Counted from the first letter of the stretch, positions 19,888-29,338 are shown. The stretch: DNA of 64,000 nucleotides from Marinobacter goseongensis (GCF_023156235.1 NZ_JAKZAI010000012.1:62001-126000); one strand, 5' to 3'. Numbers and translations: made by a program. The notes: generated by a model from the sequence alone, not told the origin.

Positions 19888-21027
19888 ATGATTCCACGCA
19901 CACTCTTTGACGCCGATCTTGAAGGCTTCCGCGATTCCGTTCGTAAATTCCTGGAACAGGAAGCCACGCCTTACCACGAACAATGGGAGAAAGACGGCCA
20001 GGTCAGCCGCGAATTGTGGCGTAAGGGTGGCGAGCTGGGCTTCCTGTGCCCGGCCATTCCGGAAGAATTTGGCGGCGCAGGTGCGGATTTCCGCTACAGC
20101 GCCGTAATCATGGAAGAAGTGTCCTATGCTGGCCTCTCCGGCATCGGCTGGGCGCTGCACTCTGACATCGTCGCACCCTACATCCTCAGCTACGGTTCCC
20201 AGGCGCAGAAAGAATACTATCTGCCCAAGATGGCTTCCGGTGAAATGATCACCGCCATCGCCATGAGCGAGCCGGGTGCCGGCTCTGATCTGCAGGGGGT
20301 AAAAACTACCGCGGTCAAGAATGGTGACCACTACGTCCTGAACGGATCGAAAACCTTCATCACCAATGGTCAGCTTGCGGATCTGGTGATTGTGGTTGCC
20401 AAAACCGACCCGAAGGAAGGGGCGAAGGGCATCAGTCTGCTGCTGGTCGAGACCGCCTGGGAAGGGTTTGAAAAAGGCCAGAACCTGAACAAGGTTGGCA
20501 TGAAGGCCCAAGACACCTCCGAACTGTTTTTCCAGGACGTGAAGGTGCCGGTCGAGAACCTGCTGGGTACCATGGAAGGGCAGGGCTTTTTCCAGCTGAT
20601 GCAGGAATTGCCGGCCGAGCGTCTGCAAGTGGCGCTGGCGGCGGTTGCCGCCGCCGAAGCAGCCTGGAAGTGGACGCTGGACTACGTCAAGGAGCGCAAA
20701 GCCTTCGGTAAGCCGGTGATCGCTTTCCAGAATACCCGTTTCAAGATGGCCGAGATGAAAGCAGAGATTACTGCCGCGCGGGTGTTTTGTGACCGGTGCC
20801 TGGAGCTTCACCTCGAGAAGAAGCTGGACATCCCCACCGCGGCCATGCTCAAGCAGTGGACCACGGACATCCAGTGCAAGGTGATGGACGAGTGCGTGCA
20901 GCTGCACGGTGGTTACGGTTACATGTGGGAATACCCGATCGCTCGGGCGTGGGCGGATTCCCGTGTGCAGAAGATCTACGCCGGCACCAACGAAATCATG
21001 AAAGAGATCGTTGCCCGCTCCTTCTGA
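19888..21027 (+). CDS. Acyl-CoA dehydrogenase (long-chain/isovaleryl-like subclass)
   Basis: FAD enzyme oxidising acyl-CoA to trans-2-enoyl-CoA. ATG 19888, with GAGG seven bases upstream, gives 379 residues, the normal size. FAD/substrate signature SEPGAGSDLQGVKT at about 127-140; dimer and FAD contacts near YGGYGYMWEYPIARAW-type segment. The MCAD-position glutamate is replaced (KIYAGTNEI rather than YEGT), so the base is probably Glu244 (LPAERLQ), as in isovaleryl-CoA and long-chain enzymes. A palindrome TGACCAGTCA at 19825-19834 sits 54 bases before the start and could be an operator. It stands alone, with no other beta-oxidation genes nearby. Confidence 0.9.
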   Translation: MIPRTLFDADLEGFRDSVRKFLEQEATPYHEQWEKDGQVSRELWRKGGELGFLCPAIPEEFGGAGADFRYSAVIMEEVSYAGLSGIGWALHSDIVAPYILSYGSQAQKEYYLPKMASGEMITAIAMSEPGAGSDLQGVKTTAVKNGDHYVLNGSKTFITNGQLADLVIVVAKTDPKEGAKGISLLLVETAWEGFEKGQNLNKVGMKAQDTSELFFQDVKVPVENLLGTMEGQGFFQLMQELPAERLQVALAAVAAAEAAWKWTLDYVKERKAFGKPVIAFQNTRFKMAEMKAEITAARVFCDRCLELHLEKKLDIPTAAMLKQWTTDIQCKVMDECVQLHGGYGYMWEYPIARAWADSRVQKIYAGTNEIMKEIVARSF

Positions 21028-21169
21028 CCGGATCCGGGTCCCGGTGGCTGATGGCTGCCGGGACCATTGGTTACCAAACTTTACAAATTGCCAAACCTAT
21101 CAAGGTTCCTCCTCCCCACATCTCCTACAGTAGCGGCACAACCTCCAACAAGGATAACCGGTTGCTGCC

Positions 21170-23047
21170 ATGAAACGTTCCTTCCCCCTGTTCCTTTCGC
21201 TGTTTGCCCTGGCCCTCGTCGGTTGTGGCGAAGAGTCTGATGATCTGCCCGTCGACGGTCGTGACTTTGACGGCGTGGGCTACAGCGATCCCGCACCCTA
21301 CACCGGACGGGTCATCGACGGTTACCTGAGCAATGCCAGGGTCTGGCTAGATCTTGATGGCGACAGCCAATTCACCCCCGGACCACTGACGGTTGAGCTG
21401 GAGTCCGGCACCCTGGTGACGCTGGCCTCGGGCGAACCGACGGCCTTGTCCGGTGAGGATGGCGTATTTGTGCTGGATATCGGTGAGCTGCTGAGTGACC
21501 CGGCAGAGGCGCCGGATCTGGACCCGCGGGATTACCCGCTGTTCGCCATGGCGTTGCCGGGCAAGACCGTCGAGCAGCGGCGCAACGGCGATCAAACCAT
21601 TGAGGATGCCTATATGATGTCGGCTCCTCCGGGGGTGAGAAATATCACGCCGTTGAGCACGCTGGTGCGTTATCGGCGGCTCGCGGGGGCCAGTCCACTG
21701 GTTTCGGGTACCGGCAGTGCCAACGACTCGCTTGGCAGCGTCAACCTGCTGTCGGATTACATTCTCGCTGGTGATGAGCGGGCCCATGCCTACGCGCGGG
21801 CGTTTGCCCGCTTCATGGCCAGCCAGTTCCCGTTCAGCGAGGCGTTAGCCGCCAGCGATGCCGACGGCACCGAACGGATTCTGAGCCCGCGGGCGGCCTA
21901 CCTGTTAGGGCTGTCATTGGTTCAGAACGCGGGCGAGCTTGTGGGACTTGTGGATGACGCGGCTTCGCAGGGTGGCTATGAGAATGTGGATGTGGCCGCC
22001 CTCGATTTTCGCGAGGTGCCGCTGGAACTGGCGGATCCGCTGTTGCTGACAGTGCAGCAGGTGTATGCCCACCCGGAAAATGGCGGGTTGCCCGAGAACC
22101 GCTCCAATCTTCAGGTGTCCGCGGAACTGCATTTCGACTACAGCCCCGACGGACGGCTGATGTCGGTCTCTGCCAACGGCTGCATGATGCCCGCGATGCC
22201 GGAAATGGCGCGATTGATCAATGTCGGTGGGCAAATGGCCGCGCTCGGTGTGCAGTGGTTGCCTTCCATTTCACTGTCGTTGCACAGCCGCACCGCCTAT
22301 GAAGAGGAGGGCAGTGCCGTGGATGAGCGCCTGACCTTCGACTGGGAGGAGCAGAGAGCCTACTTCGAGACGGCGACGTCCTGTCAGGAAGGTCTGGCCG
22401 ATGGCAGTGCGCTGGGTGGGCCGGCCGAAATCACCTACGCCTGGGTCATGACGGACGGTCAGGTCAGCGAGTTGTCGGCGGTGTCCGGACTGGAAACCCG
22501 CACACTGGCGCCGGATTACACCAACAGTGCCGTGGATCCGGATGCAACGGATCCGTCCCCGGTGTTCAACGGCTACCGCCTGCAGGTAAACGGCGTAGAG
22601 GAGGTCGTGCTGTCACCCTCCGGTGGTGTCAGTACCTGTGTCCTGGACGAAGGGGTGGAAGCGGCAAACCATGCAGTATCGGCTATTCAGCCTTACAGCT
22701 TTGATGCCCCCGGCGCACCGGCCGGTTTTGAGTCGCTGCAGTTGGAGCTGGATACCCGCGGTGATTTCTTCCGACTGTTGCGCTACACCTTTGCCGACCC
22801 GGTGAGTGCCGGCCTTGATCATGTCACCGCCAATGGTGGGTTCGACTGGATCCTCTACTACGCGCCGCAAGGGGCGCCCGACTACGTGGGTGAACAGCCG
22901 GATCTGATTACCGATGCCTATCTGACCAACGTCAGAACACTGGCGTCCTGTGGGCGCGAATTCGAGGACGTGCCGTCGTCGATTTTCGGGCGTGTGGATT
23001 ATGGCTACCGACGATTGTCGGAGTATCTGACAGGGCTGGTGGAGTAG
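21170..23047 (+). CDS. Large lipoprotein of unknown function
   Basis: 625 residues with a clear lipoprotein signal (MKRSFPLFLSLFALALVGC, Cys19); Glu-Glu-Ser follows, so outer-membrane sorting is likely. After an Asp-rich linker comes VIDGYLSNARVWLDLDGD (49-66), a start motif I associate with marine gammaproteobacterial lipoproteins; its DxDxDS part looks like a calcium-binding loop. The rest is acidic, with no membrane segments and few cysteines (about six, possibly in disulfides). I recognise no catalytic motif. It is monocistronic, with ACAD upstream and a GCGCC-TTCG-GGCGC stem at 23048-23061 directly after the stop, without a U-tract. Confidence 0.75.
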   Translation: MKRSFPLFLSLFALALVGCGEESDDLPVDGRDFDGVGYSDPAPYTGRVIDGYLSNARVWLDLDGDSQFTPGPLTVELESGTLVTLASGEPTALSGEDGVFVLDIGELLSDPAEAPDLDPRDYPLFAMALPGKTVEQRRNGDQTIEDAYMMSAPPGVRNITPLSTLVRYRRLAGASPLVSGTGSANDSLGSVNLLSDYILAGDERAHAYARAFARFMASQFPFSEALAASDADGTERILSPRAAYLLGLSLVQNAGELVGLVDDAASQGGYENVDVAALDFREVPLELADPLLLTVQQVYAHPENGGLPENRSNLQVSAELHFDYSPDGRLMSVSANGCMMPAMPEMARLINVGGQMAALGVQWLPSISLSLHSRTAYEEEGSAVDERLTFDWEEQRAYFETATSCQEGLADGSALGGPAEITYAWVMTDGQVSELSAVSGLETRTLAPDYTNSAVDPDATDPSPVFNGYRLQVNGVEEVVLSPSGGVSTCVLDEGVEAANHAVSAIQPYSFDAPGAPAGFESLQLELDTRGDFFRLLRYTFADPVSAGLDHVTANGGFDWILYYAPQGAPDYVGEQPDLITDAYLTNVRTLASCGREFEDVPSSIFGRVDYGYRRLSEYLTGLVE

Positions 23048-23174
23048 GCGCCTTCGGGCGCTGGTCCATCATGTCTGGAAAGCACGATCGCATATGCCGG
23101 ACGCATGGATGCTCGGAGCATTATCGGACTGTGTTTGAATCGGGAATTTGTTCTTCATTTCCTGGGGAAGGAAA

Positions 23175-23261
23175 TGGTGCCGAGGAGAGGACTTGAACCT
23201 CCACGGGGTTGCCCCCACTAGCACCTGAAGCTAGCGTGTCTACCAATTTCACCACCTCGGC
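23175..23261 (-). tRNA. tRNA-Leu (anticodon CAG)
   Basis: Minus-strand 87-nt class II tRNA. The acceptor stem GCCGAGG/CCTCGGC is perfect, the CCA end is encoded (23175-23177), the variable arm is long, and the T arm contains GTTCAAG. The anticodon loop TTCAGGT gives anticodon CAG, reading CUG codons. It has its own promoter upstream at 23344-23372. Confidence 0.97.
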
Positions 23262-23343
23262 AGGTGATTTGCAGTCACGTCGCGGGTCGTTGGACCGGAC
23301 GGTTCTGCCAGCGTTGAGGTGTGTGCCTCAACCGATGGCGCGT

Positions 23344-23372
23344 ACTTTAATGATTCGATAAAAAGCTGTCAA
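23344..23372 (-). promoter_or_regulatory. Sigma-70 promoter of tRNA-Leu
   Basis: On the minus strand: TTGACA (23367-23372, perfect), 17-base spacer, TAAAGT (23344-23349). It is followed by ACGCGCC, a GC-rich discriminator typical of stringently controlled stable-RNA promoters. Transcription would start near 23337, giving a leader of about 75 nt before the tRNA. Confidence 0.75.
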
Positions 23373-23425
23373 ACATTTTTTTGAAGATTATTTTCCCGAA
23401 TTTAATTGCTTTATTTCGCCGCCGG

Positions 23426-23456
23426 TTAGGCAGGCCGACCTATCCGGCGTTATACT
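23426..23456 (+). promoter_or_regulatory. Candidate rnr promoter
   Basis: TATACT at 23451-23456 lies 57 bases before the rnr ATG, with a weak -35 (TTAGGC, 23426-23431, 19-base spacer). It is back to back with the tRNA-Leu promoter in the same AT-rich gap. Confidence 0.3.
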
Positions 23457-23513
23457 CCCGAACACACGCAATATAACCGCACCATCTTCGGTGCGGACAG
23501 GACAAGGATCCGA

Positions 23514-26099
23514 ATGGTTTCCAGAAAAAAGACGGACAGAGATCCGCACGCCAGTCGTGAGGCGCAAAATTACGACAACCCCATCCAGAGCAGAGAATTC
23601 ATTCTCGAGCACCTCAAGGAGCGCGGTGCACCCGCAACTCACGAGACGCTCTGCGACGAACTGGGGCAGGAATCCGAAGAGGGCATTGAGGCCTTGCGAC
23701 GCAGGCTGATTGCCATGTGCCGTGACGGCCAGCTGATCTGTAACCGCCGTGGCGCCTACCTCCCCATCGAAGAGGCGGACCTTGTGACCGGCCGCGTGGT
23801 AGGTCACAAGGATGGCTTCGGCTTCCTGATTCCTGACGACGGCGGTAGCGATCTGTTTCTGACCGCGCGCCAGATGCGCCAGGTATTTCACGGCGATCGT
23901 GTTGCTGCAAGGGTCGATCGGGTTGACGACAAGGGGCGCCGCGAGGGCGTGATTGTTGATGTGCTGGAGCATCGTACCAGCCAGACCGTTGGCCGTTTCT
24001 TCCAGGAGAGTGGCATCTGTTTCGTGGTGCCGGAAAATGCTCGCATCAACCATGAGGTGCTGGTGCCCCAGGAGAACTGTGGTGAAGCACGTCACGGCCA
24101 GTACGTGGTGGTCGATATCATTCGTCAGCCCACTGTGCGCACCCAGCCGCTGGGCAAAGTAGTGGAAATCCTCGGTGAGCACATGGCGCCGGGTATGGAA
24201 ATCGACGTTGCCATCCGCTCCTATGACATTCCCCACAGCTGGCCGCCGGCGGTTGGCGAGCAGACGGCGAAGATTGCCGAAGAAGTGGAAGAGAAAGACA
24301 AGGCGAACCGGGTGGATATCCGTAACCTTCGCCTGGTCACCATCGATGACGAAACCGCGCGGGATTTCGATGACGCGGTCTACTGTGAGCCCCGCCCACG
24401 GGGCGGTTACCGCCTGCTGGTTGCGATCGCGGACGTGTCTCATTACGTCCGTCCGGGCACGCCGCTGGATGATGAGGCCGTCAACCGCAGTACGTCCGTC
24501 TATTTCCCCGATCATGTTGTGCCGATGCTGCCGGAAAAGCTGTCCAACGGCCTGTGCTCCCTGAATCCAGGCGTTGACCGGCTGTGCATGGTGGCAGACA
24601 TGACCATCAGTGCCGCAGGTAATATCAGCAGCTACAGCTTCTACCAGGCGGTGATGTACAGCCACGCGCGACTGACCTACAACAAGGTCAGCGCCATGCT
24701 GGAGCAGCCGGATACGGAGCAAGGCTACAAGCTGTGTGAGCAGTACGCCCATGTGCTGCCGCAGCTGCATAATCTCTATGGTCTGTATCAGCTATTACGC
24801 AAGGCCCGCACCGAGCGCGGCGCGATTGATTTCGAAACCACCGAAACCAAAATCGTGTTTGACGCCAACCGCAAGATTGAAGAAATCGTGCCGGTACAGC
24901 GTAATGACGCTCACAAGATCATCGAGGAGTGCATGCTGTGCGCCAACGTGGCTACCGCGCGCTTCCTCAAGAAATACAAGCTGCCGGCCCTGTACCGGGT
25001 TCACGACGGCCCCTCGGAAGAGCGGCTGAATGCGGTTCGGCTGTTCTTGAGCGAATTGGGGTTGCAGCTCGGTGGTGGCGACAGCCCCACCTCGGCTGAT
25101 TACCAGGAATTGCTGTCCCACATTTCCGATCGCTCGGATGCCAACGTGATCCAGACGGTGATGTTGCGGTCTCTGAGTCAGGCGGTCTACAGCCCGGAAG
25201 AGGGCGGGCACTTCGGTCTCGGTTTCGCGGGCTATGCTCACTTTACATCGCCCATTCGACGCTACCCTGACCTGATTGCCCACCGGGCCATCAAGTCCGT
25301 CATTCACGGCGAGAGTCAGGCCAAGGATGTGGTCAAGCCGCCGAAGCGTGATCCGGAGCTGTCCAATTACCCCTACGACTTCGCGCGGATGGAGCGGCTC
25401 GGTGAGCACACCTCCATGGCCGAGCGCCGTGCCGATGATGCCACCCGTGACGTGATGGCCTGGCTCAAGTGCGAGTACCTCAGCGATCATGTGGGTGAAG
25501 AGTTTGACGGCGTGATTGCCGCGGTGGTGCCTTTCGGTTTCTTTGTGGAGCTGTCGGGTGTCTACATCGAGGGCCTGGTGCACGTATCCACCCTCAGTGG
25601 TGACTTTTTCCATCACGACGCCGCCAAACACCGGCTGATTGGCGAACGCACGGCTCAGAGTTTCCGGCTTGGCGATGAGGTGCGGGTGAAGGTGGTGCGT
25701 GTCGGCATGGAAGATCGCAAGATCGACCTGGAGCTGATCAGTGAGCCGCGCCATCGCCAGGCCGATCGTGATGCGCTGGTAGTGACTCGCAAGGAGCCTC
25801 GTGGCAACACCAAGGGGCGTGGCAAGGGCGGCGCCCGCGACGGTAAGCCCCGGGGGCGCGCGGATAACCGTGACAAGCCGGCCACCGGTGAGCGGCCCGC
25901 CGCGAAAAAGCGTCCTGCGAAAAGTGCGGGCGACAAGCCCAAAGGCAAGTCCAGAGACGCCTCCCGTGACAAACCTGCGGCAAAAGAGCCGGGTTCCGCG
26001 AACGAGCCGTTGTCGGCGCGGGATGAGCTGATCGCTCAGGCGGCCAAGCTGGCGTTGGGCAAGGACAAGAAACGGAAACCCCGTAAGTCAGGAAAATAA
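23514..26099 (+). CDS. rnr: Ribonuclease R
   Basis: Processive 3'-5' exoribonuclease for structured RNA, including rRNA quality control and trans-translation substrates. 861 residues: N-terminal winged-helix region, two cold-shock domains (about 80-220), RNB catalytic domain with the metal-binding TIDDETARDFDDAV (about 280-293), and an S1 domain (about 640-725). A long basic low-complexity tail (about 740-860) is rich in Lys, Arg and Gly. AAGGA precedes the ATG. rlmB starts three bases after the stop, the standard rnr-rlmB pairing. Confidence 0.97.
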   Translation: MVSRKKTDRDPHASREAQNYDNPIQSREFILEHLKERGAPATHETLCDELGQESEEGIEALRRRLIAMCRDGQLICNRRGAYLPIEEADLVTGRVVGHKDGFGFLIPDDGGSDLFLTARQMRQVFHGDRVAARVDRVDDKGRREGVIVDVLEHRTSQTVGRFFQESGICFVVPENARINHEVLVPQENCGEARHGQYVVVDIIRQPTVRTQPLGKVVEILGEHMAPGMEIDVAIRSYDIPHSWPPAVGEQTAKIAEEVEEKDKANRVDIRNLRLVTIDDETARDFDDAVYCEPRPRGGYRLLVAIADVSHYVRPGTPLDDEAVNRSTSVYFPDHVVPMLPEKLSNGLCSLNPGVDRLCMVADMTISAAGNISSYSFYQAVMYSHARLTYNKVSAMLEQPDTEQGYKLCEQYAHVLPQLHNLYGLYQLLRKARTERGAIDFETTETKIVFDANRKIEEIVPVQRNDAHKIIEECMLCANVATARFLKKYKLPALYRVHDGPSEERLNAVRLFLSELGLQLGGGDSPTSADYQELLSHISDRSDANVIQTVMLRSLSQAVYSPEEGGHFGLGFAGYAHFTSPIRRYPDLIAHRAIKSVIHGESQAKDVVKPPKRDPELSNYPYDFARMERLGEHTSMAERRADDATRDVMAWLKCEYLSDHVGEEFDGVIAAVVPFGFFVELSGVYIEGLVHVSTLSGDFFHHDAAKHRLIGERTAQSFRLGDEVRVKVVRVGMEDRKIDLELISEPRHRQADRDALVVTRKEPRGNTKGRGKGGARDGKPRGRADNRDKPATGERPAAKKRPAKSAGDKPKGKSRDASRDKPAAKEPGSANEPLSARDELIAQAAKLALGKDKKRKPRKSGK

Positions 26100-26102
26100 T
26101 CA

Positions 26103-26840
26103 GTGTCCGGAGAGTTCATATTTGGTTGGCATGCGGTTGAGGCCGTCCTCAAACGCGAGCCGGAGCGGTTGCAGCAGGTCTGGATTCAGACCGGGCGCCA
26201 GGATCGCCGGGTCAAAACCATCACCGATGGTCTGGACACCCTCGGGGTGCGCTGGAGCGTGGTGCATCGCAAGACGCTGGATGAGAAAGTCGCCGGCGTG
26301 CACCAGGGTGTGGTGGCGGCGGTATCGGAAAGCCGGGAATGGGGTGAAGACGATCTCATGGCCATGCTGGCCGCTGCCAGCGAGCCACCGTTCCTGCTGG
26401 TACTTGATGGTGTGACCGACCCCCACAATCTTGGGGCCTGTATGCGCACGGCGGACGCGGTGGGTGTGCAGGCGGTGATTGTGCCCAAGGATAAGTCTGC
26501 CACGTTGACGCCGGTTGCCCGTAAGGTGGCGTGCGGCGCGGCGGAGACCGTGCCTTTTGTGCGGGTGACCAATCTGGCGCGCTGCCTGCGCGCGCTCCAG
26601 GAGCAGGGTGTGTGGCTGGTCGGCACCGCCGGCGAGGCAGGCAGCACACTGTACCAGGCAAACTTCACCGGTCCTGTGGCGCTGGTTATGGGCGCGGAAG
26701 GTAAGGGTATGCGCCGGCTGACCCGCGAGCACTGCGACGCGTTGATCAATATCCCCATGCTCGGGCACGTCGACAGCCTCAATGTGTCGGTGGCCACCGG
26801 CGTCTGTCTCTACGAAGCTCTGCGTCAGAGGCTTGCATAG
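26103..26840 (+). CDS. rlmB: 23S rRNA (guanosine-2251-2'-O) methyltransferase RlmB
   Basis: SpoU/TrmH-type SPOUT methyltransferase modifying G2251 in the P loop of 23S rRNA. 245 residues with a GTG start directly after rnr. N-terminal L30e-like substrate domain (about 1-80), then family motifs [35 protein letters not shown] and [14 protein letters not shown]. The promoter of the downstream S6 operon begins inside its stop codon. Confidence 0.95.
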   Translation: MSGEFIFGWHAVEAVLKREPERLQQVWIQTGRQDRRVKTITDGLDTLGVRWSVVHRKTLDEKVAGVHQGVVAAVSESREWGEDDLMAMLAAASEPPFLLVLDGVTDPHNLGACMRTADAVGVQAVIVPKDKSATLTPVARKVACGAAETVPFVRVTNLARCLRALQEQGVWLVGTAGEAGSTLYQANFTGPVALVMGAEGKGMRRLTREHCDALINIPMLGHVDSLNVSVATGVCLYEALRQRLA

Positions 26841-26861
26841 AACCACCCACACGCCTAGAAT
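26833..26861 (+). promoter_or_regulatory. Promoter of the rpsF-rpsR-rplI operon
   Basis: TTGCAT (26833-26838), a 17-base spacer and TAGAAT (26856-26861); the -35 box overlaps the last codons of rlmB. Transcription would start near 26868, giving a leader of about 200 nt before rpsF. A short CCCCT/AGGGG hairpin (26868-26883) would be at the very 5' end. Confidence 0.55.
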
Positions 26862-26954
26862 ACGTGACCCCTTTTTATAGGGGCGGTGTTGTATTGCCTG
26901 AATTCCGGGCCGCAACGCGACGCTTTTGATCAGGTCTGTCTGACATGCCTTATT

Positions 26955-27010
26955 GATAAAGCAAAAGAAACCGGCAGCTTGACTGCCACCTCCTTGCTTT
27001 CATATTTATC
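26955..27010 (+). promoter_or_regulatory. Structured leader, candidate S6:S18 autoregulatory element
   Basis: Nested inverted repeats 62 bases upstream of rpsF: GATAAA with TTTATC (26955-26960/27005-27010), AAAGCAA with TTGCTTT (26958-26964/26994-27000) and an apical GGCAG-CTTGA-CTGCC. The internal loop is asymmetric and carries CCG (26971-26973) beside the apical stem. Leaders of this operon in many bacteria contain a hairpin with a conserved CCG that binds the S6:S18 complex. Assignment here is inferred from position and shape. Confidence 0.45.
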
Positions 27011-27071
27011 GGATTCCGGCGCTTTATGCCGCCCGCTGAAAAGGAAGCTGTTCAAACCGTAGGGAGAACTC

Positions 27072-27488
27072 ATGCGTCACTACGAAATCGTATTTATGGT
27101 ACACCCGGATCAGAGCGAGCAGGTGCCCGCTATGATCGAGCGTTATACCAGCGTCATCACTGAAGATGGCGGCAAGGTACATCGCCTGGAAGATTGGGGC
27201 CGTCGTCACCTGGCTTACCCGATCAACAAGATTCACAAAGCTCACTACGTGCTGATGAACGCTGAATGTTCACAGGCCGCTATGGACGAGCTGACCCACA
27301 ACTTCCGGTTCAACGATGCCATTATCCGTGACCTGATTTTGCGTCGCGATGAGGCTGTTACCGATCTGTCTCCGTTGAAAGCCGCTGAGTCCCGCGAGGA
27401 CCGTCGTCCCAGTGGCGAAGATCGTCCCCGTCGTTCGGCCGATTCTGACGAAAGTCGTCAGGCTGAAACCCAGGACGAAGAAGAGTAA
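27072..27488 (+). CDS. rpsF: 30S ribosomal protein bS6
   Basis: Platform protein of the 30S subunit that binds together with S18. 138 residues, beginning [14 protein letters not shown] and containing [20 protein letters not shown]. After about residue 108 a disordered charged tail follows, ending in QDEEE. S6 C-termini are the substrate of RimK, which adds glutamates; rimK is in this same window at 60449. First gene of the S6 operon, with a structured leader. Confidence 0.98.
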   Translation: MRHYEIVFMVHPDQSEQVPAMIERYTSVITEDGGKVHRLEDWGRRHLAYPINKIHKAHYVLMNAECSQAAMDELTHNFRFNDAIIRDLILRRDEAVTDLSPLKAAESREDRRPSGEDRPRRSADSDESRQAETQDEEE

Positions 27489-27513
27489 TTAACCGGAGTT
27501 GAGGAGTTAAGTT

Positions 27514-27744
27514 ATGGCTCGTTTTTTCAGACGTCGTAAGTTCTGCCGCTTCACGGCAGAGGGTGTGAAAGAGATCGATTACAAAGATCTGGACACTCTG
27601 AAAGGTTATATCACTGAAACCGGCAAAATCGTGCCCAGCCGCATCACCGGCACCAAAGCACGTTATCAGCGTCAGCTGGCTACCGCTATCAAGCGTGCCC
27701 GCTACCTGGCACTGCTGCCGTATTCGGACAGCCACGATAACTAA
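27514..27744 (+). CDS. rpsR: 30S ribosomal protein bS18
   Basis: 76-residue basic protein, partner of S6 on the 30S platform. [17 protein letters not shown] and the core [17 protein letters not shown] are diagnostic. GAGGAG precedes the ATG, 25 bases after rpsF. No primosomal priB gene sits between rpsF and rpsR, unlike E. coli, which matches Pseudomonas-type order. The Cys in RRKFCRF is a single cysteine, so it is not the full zinc-binding form. Confidence 0.98.
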   Translation: MARFFRRRKFCRFTAEGVKEIDYKDLDTLKGYITETGKIVPSRITGTKARYQRQLATAIKRARYLALLPYSDSHDN

Positions 27745-27770
27745 TTAACAGATAAACAGGACTTGGGACC

Positions 27771-28637
27771 ATGCGTGCACTGGCACAGTTTGTAATGCGC
27801 GGTCCCCTGCAGGCAGGCGGGGTTGCGGCGGTTGCATCGGCCATACCCCTGTTGTTCTGGATTGGCGCTGCCGTTATTGGCCTGGTGATTCTCAGGCTGG
27901 GTATCGGTCAGGGGCTGCAAATTGGCCTCTGGGCATTATTGCCGGCACTGGGCTGGAGCTGGTTCGGGCAAGACCCGACGGCCCTGGCGGTGTTGCTGGA
28001 AGTGATGCTGATGGCGTCGGTTCTCAGACTTTCCCTGTCCTGGGAGAAAGCACTCCTTGCGGGGAGTTTTCTGGCGATTGTCATCGGGCTGATGTTGCCC
28101 GTGATATACCCCGGTCTGCTGGACGATCTGGTCCGTACCGGGGTCAGTTTTTACGAACAATACAACGCCGAGGTGGCCCGTAGTCTGGGTGATGAACTCG
28201 AGACTGTGATTCGGGACACCATGAATGCCAGCATGGCAGGCACCTACCTGGTAACAGGGGTGGCGATGACCATGTTGGCGCGCGCCTGGCAGGCCGGGTT
28301 GTACAACCCGGGCGGGTTCCGGAAAGAGTTTCATGCTTTCCGGCTGTCTCCGGTGGTGGCTGTGCTTTGTGCAGTGACCATGGTGGCGGGGCCTCTTCTG
28401 GGGCTGAACTCCATGTTGCTGGGTTGGGCTGCCGGTATGCCGCTGTTCCTGGCAAGCCTGGCGCTGGTCCACGGTGTGGTAGGTCGTAAAAATCTGAATG
28501 GCCAGTGGCTGGTGCTGTTTTATATAGCATTGGTGCTGTTGGGCCCAAGCCTGATGATTCTGTTGGTAGTTCTGGCGTTTGTGGATAGCTGGCTGGATAT
28601 CCGGGGGCGAATCAAACCCGCCGGGCCGGCTGAATAA
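27771..28637 (+). CDS. DUF2232 (YybS-like) integral membrane protein
   Basis: 288 residues, almost entirely hydrophobic, with about eight predicted membrane segments and a short soluble loop near 110-150 ([19 protein letters not shown]). It resembles the DUF2232/YybS family, placed between rpsR and rplI in Pseudomonas as well. The function is unknown. Transporter-like folding is suggested only by topology. It begins 26 bases after rpsR and ends 20 bases before rplI, so it is cotranscribed with ribosomal proteins. Confidence 0.8.
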   Translation: MRALAQFVMRGPLQAGGVAAVASAIPLLFWIGAAVIGLVILRLGIGQGLQIGLWALLPALGWSWFGQDPTALAVLLEVMLMASVLRLSLSWEKALLAGSFLAIVIGLMLPVIYPGLLDDLVRTGVSFYEQYNAEVARSLGDELETVIRDTMNASMAGTYLVTGVAMTMLARAWQAGLYNPGGFRKEFHAFRLSPVVAVLCAVTMVAGPLLGLNSMLLGWAAGMPLFLASLALVHGVVGRKNLNGQWLVLFYIALVLLGPSLMILLVVLAFVDSWLDIRGRIKPAGPAE

Positions 28638-28657
28638 AGCACGAAGAGGTTAACGAG

Positions 28658-29104
28658 ATGGAAGTTATTCTGCTCGAGAAAGTAGCAAACCTTGGTTCAC
28701 TCGGTGACAAGGTCAAGGTAAAGGCCGGTTACGGTCGTAATTTTCTGCTGCCTTACGGCAAAGCGGTTGCAGCAACAGCTGATAACCTGAAGGCCTTTGA
28801 AGAGCGCCGCGCAGAGCTGGAAAAAGCCGCTGCCGACAAGCTGGCGACAGCGACCGCTCGCGCCGAAGCGCTGGAAGGTGCGTCTTTCACCATCAGCTCC
28901 AAGGCCGGTGATGAAGGCAAGCTGTTCGGTTCTATTGGTGTTCGCGACATCGCTGATGCCGTGACCGCCGGTGGCACCGAAGTCGAGAAGAGCGAAGTTC
29001 GTCTGCCCGAAGGTCCGCTTCGCGCGATCGGCGAGTACGACATCGAGCTGCAGCTGCACTCCGACGTGACCGTCCAGATCAAGCTGGTTGTGGTAGCCGA
29101 GTAA
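28658..29104 (+). CDS. rplI: 50S ribosomal protein bL9
   Basis: 148-residue two-domain protein near the L1 stalk. The start [19 protein letters not shown] and [13 protein letters not shown] form the N-terminal rRNA-binding domain; a long helix (about 40-75) leads to the C-terminal domain ending in [16 protein letters not shown] lies upstream of the ATG. Last gene of the S6 operon; two hairpins follow. Confidence 0.98.
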   Translation: MEVILLEKVANLGSLGDKVKVKAGYGRNFLLPYGKAVAATADNLKAFEERRAELEKAAADKLATATARAEALEGASFTISSKAGDEGKLFGSIGVRDIADAVTAGGTEVEKSEVRLPEGPLRAIGEYDIELQLHSDVTVQIKLVVVAE

Positions 29105-29168
29105 TCGGTTGCTGTGGGCTCCTGTCGCGGTGGCAACGCCGGGGCGAGTCCACAACCAGTGACAAAGG

Positions 29169-29200
29169 CCGTTACTGTTCGTAATACCGAACGGTAATGG
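29169..29200 (+). other. 13-bp hairpin downstream of rplI
   Basis: CCGTTACTGTTCG pairs with CGAACGGTAATGG around a TAATAC loop, continuous when two G-U pairs are allowed (71:98 and 76:93 of this line). There is no U-tract. In RNA it would make a stable 3' end barrier or processing site ahead of the terminator. Confidence 0.6.
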
Positions 29201-29204
29201 CGCC

Positions 29205-29248
29205 ACAGGCCCGGCCCCGCAGATGCGGGTTCCGGGCCTGTTGCTTTC
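29205..29248 (+). terminator. Terminator of the S6-L9 operon
   Basis: Outer stem ACAGGCCCGG/CCGGGCCTGT (29205-29214 with 29232-29241) enclosing an inner CCCGC/GCGGG stem, followed by TTGCTTTC. The stem is strong but the U-tract is interrupted. It lies about 90 bases before dnaB. Confidence 0.65.
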
Positions 29249-29338
29249 TGATATGCTTCAGGTTTCGACAGCCCCTCCCATCTGGCACGCAATGGGCTTA
29301 AACTGTCGCGGAAGCGATCCCTAACTGAAGATGTGTTC

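Noticed and set aside
23048..23061. Terminator after the large lipoprotein gene
   Set aside because: A 5-bp stem with TTCG loop exists directly after the stop but has no U-tract, so it was mentioned only in the gene entry.
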